Assembly (NCBI GenBank): GCA_964342575.1
Contig: CAYFGZ010000080.1
Coordinates: 1-15,629 of the forward strand
Length of the DNA stretch: 15,629 nucleotides
Reading direction: 5' to 3'
From: GCA-002701455 sp964342575
GTDB taxonomy: Bacteria > Pseudomonadota > Alphaproteobacteria > Thalassobaculales > Thalassobaculaceae
Part shown: positions 1 through 7,046 of the stretch, piece by piece
Position numbering within the stretch: the first letter of the stretch is position 1
Layout: each line of letters opens with the position of its first letter
Translations under genes and position numbers: made by a program
The notes under the pieces: generated by a model
Told to the model about the DNA's origin: nothing
Database searches by the model: none
The model's input: the letters and a program-made list of their open reading frames with translations, nothing else

Positions 1-317
<317 letters not shown>

Positions 318-573
318 AATTCTCAGCAAACTTCTGCAGGTCGCCAAAGGCTTCCAACACAAACGCTCGCCAAGATCAACAGAGCCCGTCCCGCACATCA
401 CAACCAATGTTTATTTAAAAACATAGGTCATTCGTGTATTTAGAACTTTTCAGTCACAAAATCGCAACATCAAAATTCTAAAGCACGCTAGAGATGCACA
501 AAACAGGCTGATACGAAACGCTGTACGCAAAACGCACCGACGCCGCCTGCGCATCCCTTCCGATTGTTTCCAC

Positions 574-587
574 AATATCAAAGAGCT
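574..587 (-). promoter_or_regulatory. boxA-like rRNA antitermination element
   Basis: The minus strand reads AGCTCTTTGATATT, close to the boxA consensus TGCTCTTTA(A/G)CA and to the GCTCTTTGACATT form I recall from alphaproteobacterial rRNA leaders. It lies about 260 nt upstream of the 16S 5' end and downstream of the candidate promoter, which is where Nus-factor antitermination elements sit. The assignment rests on motif and position only. Confidence 0.6.
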
Positions 588-680
588 ATCCCAACAAAAA
601 AACCGTTCTGCGCCTAATATTTGCGCAAGAAGAACTCACCGCAGGGATTTCCGTCGCCTATAAATTCAACGCGGACGACC

Positions 681-709
681 GTTATAGACAGCTTTAATTG
701 GATAAGCAA
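681..709 (-). promoter_or_regulatory. candidate rRNA operon promoter
   Basis: On the minus strand, TTGCTT (704-709) and TATAAC (681-686) are separated by 17 bp. The -10 matches TATAAT at 5 of 6 positions; the -35 is weak beyond its TTG. The sequence after the -10 is GC-rich (GGTCGTCCGCG), as is usual for rRNA promoters under stringent control, and A/T tracts lie upstream at about 720-775 as a possible UP element. Other weaker pairs exist nearby, so the exact start is uncertain. Confidence 0.42.
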
Positions 710-792
710 GCGAAACAACCACAAAAACGTAACAAATTTTAATTATTCTCTTCAAATTTTTCTATTCAATTGATCAGTCGCATTTTTGAATT

Positions 793-817
793 AGTTTTGT
801 TTAAGTATAACAAAACT
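793..817 (-). terminator. AT-rich hairpin between DUF1489 gene and rRNA promoter (possible terminator)
   Basis: AGTTTTGTT (793-801) and AACAAAACT (809-817) form a perfect 9-bp stem with a 7-nt loop. It lies about 80 nt downstream of the DUF1489 stop codon and upstream of the rRNA promoter, a sensible place to end the protein-coding transcript. No run of T follows directly on either strand, so a classical intrinsic terminator is not proven. Confidence 0.35.
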
Positions 818-894
818 CATCGCTTGAATTATCTAATTACCAAACAGAGGTTCTTTCGGTATAAACAGCTAAGAATCCACCTATAATTGGACAC

Positions 895-1329
895 CTAAAG
901 TAGGCCAAGCGCCCGCAATTCCTCCTGCATTTCAATTGGCATTTCCACCCGACTTTGGGCGGTTAGAGAAAGATCTGGGGGAGAGTCGGCTAATTCCATG
1001 TACCTCCATCCCTGAAACGGTCTACATGGCTTCGGTTCTGTTCTAATTATAGAAGAGTCCAAGATTAATCCGCAACGTTTCCTACCCTCAGCATCATTCA
1101 CCTCCTCTATACGCAAAATCAATTGGCGGGCCCGGATTTGCCTTCGCATAACCCAGAACAAAGAACCATTTTGTATAATTTCAGCCGCCCTTTTAGGTCT
1201 ATTTCGCGTTATATGAATATTCAGCCTTTCGCCTCCGCGCTTGACCTGTTGTTCGCGTCGAGAGGCTTGAACACGCATTAACTCATCCACAGTATCGATG
1301 CCGACACAGAGCTTAACCAAATTAACCAT
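895..1329 (-). CDS. DUF1489 family protein
   Basis: The product is a soluble protein of about 144 residues recognisable as DUF1489, a small family of unknown function found mainly in Alphaproteobacteria. The family pattern is clear: an N-terminal NLVKLCVGIDTVDEL block, then HITRNRPKRA, GSLFWVMRRQIRARQ, and a C-terminal RTEPKPCRPFQGWRYM block leading into SPPDL. No signal peptide or membrane segment is visible. I chose the ATG at 1327-1329 because a GGGAG ribosome site lies about 9 nt upstream and the product then begins as family members do. The ATG two codons earlier (1333-1335) overlaps the permease TGA as ATGA and is the alternative. A still longer frame to 1374 would overlap the permease by 43 nt and is unlikely. 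The gene is last in a three-gene unit and probably translationally coupled to the permease. Function unknown. Confidence 0.85.
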   Translation of the reverse strand: MVNLVKLCVGIDTVDELMRVQASRREQQVKRGGERLNIHITRNRPKRAAEIIQNGSLFWVMRRQIRARQLILRIEEVNDAEGRKRCGLILDSSIIRTEPKPCRPFQGWRYMELADSPPDLSLTAQSRVEMPIEMQEELRALGLL

Positions 1330-1331
1330 TA

Positions 1332-2798
1332 TCATCCACTCCCAACTGGAAGATACCCCAGAAATTGCCACCAAAGCACAAGCAAAGGGGAGAGAATAAT
1401 AATGCTTACAAGGCCTATTATGGCGGTTATCTGCAAACCGGCTTTCATGGGAACTCGCGCAAGCTGCATCCCAATAATTATGGGTGGTACTTGGTAAGGT
1501 AACCAGACCGTGGAGAAACCTACCACTTGGGTCATCAAAACAGTCTTTAACGGAAGACCCGATGCTACCTGCAAGTCTGGGGCAAGTGGAACCATTATAG
1601 CAGGCACGCCAGGCATCGTTGAAAAAAAACTCAACATCATAGCAATACCGCTTAACACAAAGAAGCCTTCTATCGGCTCTTCGGGCGAGAGGTGACTCAA
1701 CTTGACCATAATCTCGCTAACAAAAGCTCCTAAGCCGCTATCGGAGACAACAGCTCCTATACCTATTATGCCGGCAACATAAAGGAGAGGGGCCACTTGT
1801 ACTTTTTCTTTAAATATCGAAGCAGAAATAATCCCTATCCGCGGAAATAAGCAAATTATTCCAATTGCTAATGAGATCCATGCAGGAGCGATACCGTGCA
1901 GAACGTCTGAAGCCCATAAAAATAGAGCACATATTAGAAAAATAAGGAGACGCTTTTCATCTCTAGTAAAAAATTCATAGTTATTTGCAATTCTCTCATT
2001 CAAGATTTTCGACTTTTTTTGTTCCTCAGTTTTTGGTCTAAATATAACGACTATGCATCCCCAAATAACGAAGGCTTTAAGAAACCCCAGGATTGGAAAA
2101 TGTAATAAAAAGTAGTCAAAGTAGCGAATCGGGAACCCTAAAGCCGTTTCGGCAGCCCCCATCAAAACATTATTTGGCACATTTGCGGGCAATACAGAGG
2201 TGGAGCAGAGGTACGCCGTCAATACAGTCGCCATTACCAGACCATTTCTCGGCTCACCTCCTTCTTCATAGCCCAGTTCTCCAGCCAATGAAATAACAAC
2301 TGGTATTAAAAGTACAACGCGGCTTAGCGTTGACGGCATTAGAAAGATCAGCACACAATTAATGAATACTACAGCGGCAACCACAGTGGCATACTGGCCT
2401 CTTCTGATATGTCTCATAATAGACTTTGCTATTCGTCTACCTAACCCTGTTGATTCAACAGCCGCGCCTATAATTAGGCCTCCAAATACTAGCCAAAACG
2501 CGCTGGAATTAAATCCAGAAAAAACAATTTCCGGCGTTGATACCGTAAAGACCATAGCTACAAGGAAGAAAATAAGAATTGTTAACTGCTCAGGTATTGC
2601 AGCCGTTGCGAGTAATCCGACAGTGACTATTACAACGCCGGCCACAATCGACAAGTGGTTGGGTAATTCAAGAGGCGCAAATGACCCAACAAAAACAGCA
2701 GATAAGAGGACCAAAGCTACTAATGCAACACGCAAAGGGGCTGTGCGAAATGGTATTCCATCTAGTAGCCGAAAAAGACCACTATTTCGTATATTCAT
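1332..2798 (-). CDS. SLC13-like (DASS / ion transporter superfamily) anion permease
   Basis: This is a polytopic inner-membrane protein of 488 residues with about 11-13 hydrophobic segments, for example around residues 22-42, 47-67, 70-87, 98-116, 138-174, 187-205, 237-253, 284-300, 305-320, 336-352, 380-400 and 452-478. The pattern (paired re-entrant-like segments with small polar residues, a charged cytoplasmic loop at about 255-283) resembles SLC13/DASS carriers, which import di- or tricarboxylates or sulfate with sodium. The usual SNT signatures seem degenerate: PST at about 155-157 and FST at about 392-394. The ATG has a GAGG ribosome site 8 nt upstream, inside the end of the carboxylase gene, with only 3 nt between stop and start, so co-expression is almost certain. 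A dicarboxylate or other carboxylate substrate is plausible from that context, but not shown. ArsB/NhaD-type carriers of the same superfamily are the alternative. Confidence 0.75.
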   Translation of the reverse strand: MNIRNSGLFRLLDGIPFRTAPLRVALVALVLLSAVFVGSFAPLELPNHLSIVAGVVIVTVGLLATAAIPEQLTILIFFLVAMVFTVSTPEIVFSGFNSSAFWLVFGGLIIGAAVESTGLGRRIAKSIMRHIRRGQYATVVAAVVFINCVLIFLMPSTLSRVVLLIPVVISLAGELGYEEGGEPRNGLVMATVLTAYLCSTSVLPANVPNNVLMGAAETALGFPIRYFDYFLLHFPILGFLKAFVIWGCIVVIFRPKTEEQKKSKILNERIANNYEFFTRDEKRLLIFLICALFLWASDVLHGIAPAWISLAIGIICLFPRIGIISASIFKEKVQVAPLLYVAGIIGIGAVVSDSGLGAFVSEIMVKLSHLSPEEPIEGFFVLSGIAMMLSFFSTMPGVPAIMVPLAPDLQVASGLPLKTVLMTQVVGFSTVWLPYQVPPIIIGMQLARVPMKAGLQITAIIGLVSIIILSPLLVLWWQFLGYLPVGSG

Positions 2799-2801
2799 GC
2801 G

Positions 2802-4808
2802 TCAACCCTCTTCATTTGGGCCGAACTCCAGCAACTCCACGCCTTCCTCTACGAGGTCGCCACAAGCATAATATATACTCCCAATTATTCCCTCAGCCGG
2901 GGCCTTTATGGAATGCTCCATCTTCATTGCTTCAAGAACCATTAGGACCTGGCCACCGAGAACGGAATCGCCACTATTGACTTCAACTGAAACTACCTTA
3001 GCAGGCATCGGAGCCGTCAGCTTGCGTTCCGTGTTCGAAGTTTCGTTAAATACAATAGACTGATCGACCGATTTAATTGTACAGGTAGCCACTCTAAAGA
3101 AAAATGCCACATGTTCAGAGTCGACAAAAAAATTAACTTGGCCAACAAAATCGTCGATCGCCGCTGAAACTGCTCCGTAATTTTCCGAATGCCAATGGAT
3201 TATGGGATTAAATGATAAATGGGGATAAGGTTCAACAATTTGAACCTTATCCCCCTCAAAACTCAATACCACTTTATGGAAAGTATCTGCATCCAGCAAA
3301 TCTATCTCATGGCGATTAACATCATTTAAACGCCAGCCAGTCGTCGCCGCCCAGGGAGTAGTGATTTTGTTCAACTTATGAAGCTCATTCTTGTGAGTTC
3401 GATAACGGTAATTTGAGATGAGCACTGCAGCTAGTGCCAACACCTCAGGCGATGCCGCACCCAAGTTTTTAGAAAAAACCGACGCATGCTCCTCTAAAAA
3501 CCCAGTATGCATTCTCGCCGCAGCAAATACTGGATGTTCAACGACGCGCGTTAGCAACAATTGGTTAGACATTAAACCATCAAGTTCCGTTTTCGAGATT
3601 GCTGAACTCAATCTTTTGCGCCCATCATCACGATTTTTTCCATGCACTGTCAGTTTTGCTATCATGGGGTCATAGTGTATGGATACGGTGTCCCCACTAC
3701 GCACCCCAGTATCAACCCGCACCTGTTCAGTGGGAAATTTTAAATGTTTGATAAGTCCCGCCTGAGGATGAAAGTCAATAGGATCCTCAGCATACAATCT
3801 TGCCTCGAAGGCATGGCCCGTTTCAGATATCTCATTTTGTTTTAATGGCAAGTTTTCTCCACTTGCAATCCGCAATTGCCATTCCACAAGATCAATGCCG
3901 GTGATCAATTCGGTGACCGAGTGCTCAACCTGCAACCGAGTGTTCATTTCTATAAAATAGAAATCTTCACGATTTACTATAAACTCAACAGTCCCCGCTC
4001 CAACATAGTTGACAGTTCTCGCCACCTCAATTGCACTCTCCAGCAATCCTTGCCGCACTCTCGGCGACAATTCTGGCGCCGGGGCCTCCTCTATAACTTT
4101 TTGGTGCCGCCTTTGGATAGAACAGTCCCTTTCAAATAAGTGGACTACATTACCATGGGTATCAGCAAATATTTGAACTTCGACATGGCGTGGCTCTTGG
4201 ATGTATTTTTCGATTAGCAACCTGTCATCAGAAAATGCCGTTTGCGCCTCTCTTTTTGCAGAAATGATCGAAGATTCGAAATTGGAAAGCGATTCAACAA
4301 CGCGCATCCCCCGTCCACCTCCACCCGCACTGGCCTTAAGGAGAACCGGAAAACCAATTTCCTCCGCCTTAGCCGCCAAATAAGAAGTTTCCTGCTTCTC
4401 ACCATGATAACCTGGAACCAATGGCACATTAGATTTCCGCATCATTTCTTTAGCTAGTGCCTTTGAACCCATCGTCGCAATAGCACTAACAGGCGGGCCA
4501 ACAAATGCGATACCCGAATTTATACAGTCTTGTGCAAATTTGGGGTTTTCAGAAAGAAAGCCATACCCAGGATGTACCGCATCACACCCGGTTTGTAGGG
4601 CCACTCCAATTACTGACTGAATATTCAAGTACGATTCGGAAGACGAAGCACCACCAATTGCTATTGCCTCGTCACACACTTCAACGTGGAGCGCGCCTTT
4701 ATCGATATCTGAAAAGATGGCCACTGTTCGTATATTCATTTTGCGAGCAGTATGCGCAATCCGACAGGCTATTTCTCCCCTATTAGCAATTAATAACTTT
4801 TCAATCAT
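2802..4808 (-). CDS. acyl-CoA carboxylase biotin carboxylase/biotin-carrier subunit (methylcrotonyl-CoA carboxylase alpha-like)
   Basis: The 668-residue product carboxylates its own biotin using ATP and bicarbonate, for transfer to an acyl-CoA by a separate beta subunit. The biotin carboxylase domain spans about 1-445: start IEKLLIANRGEIACRI, ATP-grasp glycine loop GGGGRGM (162-168), RDCSIQRRHQK (227-237) and EMNTR (287-291, catalytic Arg291). A linker/BT-like region follows (about 450-590), then a biotinyl domain with EAMKM (626-630; biotinylated Lys629). Length and the HVEVQ, HLFERDCS and YVGAGTVEFI blocks look more like methylcrotonyl-CoA carboxylase alpha than propionyl-CoA carboxylase. 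Oddly, the normally invariant HPVTE reads HSVTE (Ser297). The start is fixed by family N-termini, although no strong ribosome site precedes it. No carboxyltransferase gene is present; downstream genes are a permease and DUF1489. Class is certain, substrate is not. Confidence 0.9.
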   Translation of the reverse strand: MIEKLLIANRGEIACRIAHTARKMNIRTVAIFSDIDKGALHVEVCDEAIAIGGASSSESYLNIQSVIGVALQTGCDAVHPGYGFLSENPKFAQDCINSGIAFVGPPVSAIATMGSKALAKEMMRKSNVPLVPGYHGEKQETSYLAAKAEEIGFPVLLKASAGGGGRGMRVVESLSNFESSIISAKREAQTAFSDDRLLIEKYIQEPRHVEVQIFADTHGNVVHLFERDCSIQRRHQKVIEEAPAPELSPRVRQGLLESAIEVARTVNYVGAGTVEFIVNREDFYFIEMNTRLQVEHSVTELITGIDLVEWQLRIASGENLPLKQNEISETGHAFEARLYAEDPIDFHPQAGLIKHLKFPTEQVRVDTGVRSGDTVSIHYDPMIAKLTVHGKNRDDGRKRLSSAISKTELDGLMSNQLLLTRVVEHPVFAAARMHTGFLEEHASVFSKNLGAASPEVLALAAVLISNYRYRTHKNELHKLNKITTPWAATTGWRLNDVNRHEIDLLDADTFHKVVLSFEGDKVQIVEPYPHLSFNPIIHWHSENYGAVSAAIDDFVGQVNFFVDSEHVAFFFRVATCTIKSVDQSIVFNETSNTERKLTAPMPAKVVSVEVNSGDSVLGGQVLMVLEAMKMEHSIKAPAEGIIGSIYYACGDLVEEGVELLEFGPNEEG

Positions 4809-5014
4809 GATCGTTATTTACCATTACAAACACACAACTACGTCCCGTCAGTTTTTAGAAACTCTACTTATAATTCCTGTATATTACTCACAAATAAACG
4901 TATCCTCAGCAATCATCGATACTCTGTCGCCAACCATCAATTCGAATTAGTATCTAATGCTCTGTATTTAGCATAGTTTATTTAGATTGATTAAAGCATT
5001 TGTAAATAGGATAC
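4809..5014. other. divergent intergenic region
   Basis: These 206 AT-rich bases separate the leftward carboxylase unit from the rightward ABC exporter and must hold promoters for both. I could not pick out a convincing -35/-10 pair on either strand; the best minus-strand candidate, TTGTGA and TATAAG, has a spacer of only 15 bp. AGGA at 5008-5011 serves as the exporter's ribosome site. Confidence 0.4.
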
Positions 5015-6865
5015 ATGAAGCCGCATATGTTTAAGCTATTTGATAGGTTTAGCTCTTTCCGTGTCTCCGAAAGCAGGGACTGGCGCACTATCAAGACATT
5101 GCTGCCATATCTATGGCCCACCGGTGATTTAGCTATCAAAGCACGTGTTGGCGCAGCTGTCATTTGCTTAGCTATATCAAAACTCGCAACTGTGATGGTA
5201 CCGGTGTTCTATAAAGAGGCCGTTGATTTGATATCTAATAATGAAGCTTTTATTCTAACTTCTTTGGTCGGAATATTAATAGCTTATGGCATTACGCGAG
5301 TAGCTCAGCAGGCTTTTGCTGAATTGAGAGAGTTTTTTTTCGCTCGAGTAGGACAAAGAGCTATCAGAAAGGTTGCTCTCCAGACCTTTCGACATCTCCA
5401 CTCGTTATCCCTCCGATTCCATCTAGACCGTCAAACTGGCGGGCTCTCAAGAGCAATAGAGCGGGGAATTAAAGGGATAGAATTCCTGCTTAATTTTACT
5501 CTCTTCAATATTGTCCCCACGCTCATGGAAATAATCTTCGTTTGCGTTGTGCTTTGGATTGTTTTTGATATTTGGTACGCAATTGCTATTTTAGCAACTG
5601 TTTCCATATACATTTTTTTTACATTTAGTGTTACCGAATGGCGAATGAAATTCAGACGGCAGATGAACGAAATGGATTCTAGAGCGAATACCAGAGCCAT
5701 TGATAGTTTACTTAACTATGAGACTGTTAAATATTTTAACAATGAACAGCATGAAGCGAACCGCTTCGATAAGGCACTCCGGCGCTATGAAGATGCCTCG
5801 GTGGTCAGTAAAACAACTCTTTCGCTCGTGAATATTGGACAGGGGTTCATTATAGCTATAGGACTAACCTCAGTCATGGCAATGGCCGGTTCGCAAATCG
5901 CGACCAATGAAATGACTGTAGGGGGTTTTGTAATGGTAAATACTTATCTCCTTCAGTTGTTTATCCCGCTGAACTTTCTAGGATTTGTCTATCGCGAAAT
6001 CCGACAATCTCTAACAGATATGGAAACGATGTTTCGCCTACTCGGTGAGAAAGTGGAAGTGATCGATCCAATCAAACCCATCGAATTAAAAACCCGTGGA
6101 GGCCAAGTATCTTTTAAAAACGTTCATTTTGGTTATGACAAAAATCGCAAAATCCTAGATGGAATTTCGTTTACGGTAAAAAGTGGCCAAAAGGTTGCTA
6201 TAGTCGGCGCCTCTGGCTCTGGAAAATCGACAATAGCAAGACTATTGTTCCGATTTTATGATGTGTCGGAAGGTGCAATAGAAATAGATGGACAAGATTT
6301 GTGTCAGATCACCCAAAACAGCCTTCGAAGGGCCATAGGCATAGTCCCCCAGGATGCCGTGTTATTCAATGAAAGTATTTTCTATAATATCGCGTACGGC
6401 AGGCCTGAGGCTGCGCCAGACGAGATTCAAAAAGCAGCAGAATTGGCGCAAATACATAAATTTATTATGGAACTACCGGAAGGCTATAATACCACTGTCG
6501 GAGAACGAGGACTGAAACTCTCTGGCGGTGAAAAACAGCGTGTCGCAATAGCTCGAACAATATTAAAACAACCAAAAATATTTTTGTTCGATGAAGCCAC
6601 GTCTGCTCTGGATTCAAAAACAGAAAGGGAAATACAAGCAAGCCTTAGTCTAATTTCCCGAGGTTCAACCACACTAGTAATAGCCCACAGACTATCGACT
6701 ATCGTGGATGCAGACGAAATACTTGTCTTAGATAAAGGCAAAATTCTGGAACGCGGGCGCCATCAAGCGCTCATAGAAATGGATGGGTTATACGCAAGCC
6801 TTTGGCGGCGACAACAACAAGCGGGTGTACTTTTCGATTCTGAAACTAATCACGCTTCAATATAG
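5015..6865 (+). CDS. Atm1-type ABC exporter, fused permease and ATPase
   Basis: This 616-residue half-transporter would work as a homodimer in the inner membrane. An N-terminal membrane domain (about 40-335) precedes a nucleotide-binding domain (about 360-600). The ATPase has Walker A GASGSGKST (398-406), a Q-loop near 446 (VPQDAVLF), signature LSGGEKQ (502-508), Walker B IFLFDEA (522-528) and switch His558. The membrane domain has Atm1-family hallmarks: LRFHLDRQTGGLSRAIERG (133-151), TEWR near 207-210 and NYETVKYFNNE (234-244). Bacterial Atm1 relatives export glutathione-linked compounds and aid heavy-metal or oxidative stress tolerance; the mitochondrial homologue supports Fe-S cluster assembly. 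The ATG follows AGGA with a short 3-nt spacing; Met5 would be a start with worse spacing. It appears to be a single-gene unit: a weak hairpin and a promoter separate it from the E1 gene. Confidence 0.93.
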   Translation: MKPHMFKLFDRFSSFRVSESRDWRTIKTLLPYLWPTGDLAIKARVGAAVICLAISKLATVMVPVFYKEAVDLISNNEAFILTSLVGILIAYGITRVAQQAFAELREFFFARVGQRAIRKVALQTFRHLHSLSLRFHLDRQTGGLSRAIERGIKGIEFLLNFTLFNIVPTLMEIIFVCVVLWIVFDIWYAIAILATVSIYIFFTFSVTEWRMKFRRQMNEMDSRANTRAIDSLLNYETVKYFNNEQHEANRFDKALRRYEDASVVSKTTLSLVNIGQGFIIAIGLTSVMAMAGSQIATNEMTVGGFVMVNTYLLQLFIPLNFLGFVYREIRQSLTDMETMFRLLGEKVEVIDPIKPIELKTRGGQVSFKNVHFGYDKNRKILDGISFTVKSGQKVAIVGASGSGKSTIARLLFRFYDVSEGAIEIDGQDLCQITQNSLRRAIGIVPQDAVLFNESIFYNIAYGRPEAAPDEIQKAAELAQIHKFIMELPEGYNTTVGERGLKLSGGEKQRVAIARTILKQPKIFLFDEATSALDSKTEREIQASLSLISRGSTTLVIAHRLSTIVDADEILVLDKGKILERGRHQALIEMDGLYASLWRRQQQAGVLFDSETNHASI

Positions 6866-6915
6866 TGCGGGAAACTATAATCATGAGTAACAAAACCCCG
6901 CTGTTCCACCCTTCT

Positions 6916-6934
6916 TTCCGGATATATACCGGAA
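6916..6934 (+). terminator. short hairpin after ABC exporter gene (possible terminator)
   Basis: TTCCGG (6916-6921) and CCGGAA (6929-6934) make a 6-bp stem with loop ATATATA, about 50 nt after the exporter's stop codon. Only three T follow at once, but the next 35 bases are T-rich. Position fits a terminator; the stem is short and could equally be a protein-binding inverted repeat. Confidence 0.35.
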
Positions 6935-6978
6935 TTTCCAATTAATAGTTTATTTTTATTTTAAATTTTTCTGAATTC

Positions 6979-7007
6979 TCGACATTTTATTACGCGTCAG
7001 CCATAAT
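6979..7007 (+). promoter_or_regulatory. sigma70-type promoter for the E1 gene
   Basis: TCGACA (6979-6984) and CATAAT (7002-7007) are spaced by exactly 17 bp; each matches the consensus at 5 of 6 positions. Transcription would begin near 7014, giving a leader of about 33 nt before the GTG start of the E1 gene. The bases just upstream are T/A-rich. This is the best-looking promoter in the window, though unproven. Confidence 0.55.
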
Positions 7008-7046
7008 CTACCGTTTAAGTGCCAAACAAACCTGAATGGGCTGATC

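Larger units (their letters stand above)
318..894 (-). other. rRNA operon leader and upstream intergenic region
   Basis: There is no credible protein gene in these 577 bases. Reading on the minus strand from right to left it holds an AT-rich hairpin (793-817), A/T tracts that could serve as an UP element (about 720-775), a candidate promoter (681-709), a boxA-like antitermination element (574-587) and about 250 nt of leader before the mature 16S end. I found no tRNA in it. The open frame at 216-443 on the plus strand overlaps the 16S gene and is not a gene. Confidence 0.6.

Noticed and set aside
318..894. A possible tRNA or small RNA gene upstream of 16S
   Set aside because: I saw no cloverleaf, TTCGA-type T-loop or CCA-bearing stem; the content fits an rRNA leader and promoter.
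2362..2871. A 169-residue plus-strand open frame
   Set aside because: It is antisense to the SLC13-like permease, whose hydrophobic codons produce a Thr/Pro/Ser-rich shadow; no ribosome site or family match.
2802..4808. Calling this gene propionyl-CoA carboxylase alpha (pccA)
   Set aside because: The blocks around the ATP-grasp and RRHQK region look closer to methylcrotonyl-CoA carboxylase, but without the beta subunit I gave no gene symbol.
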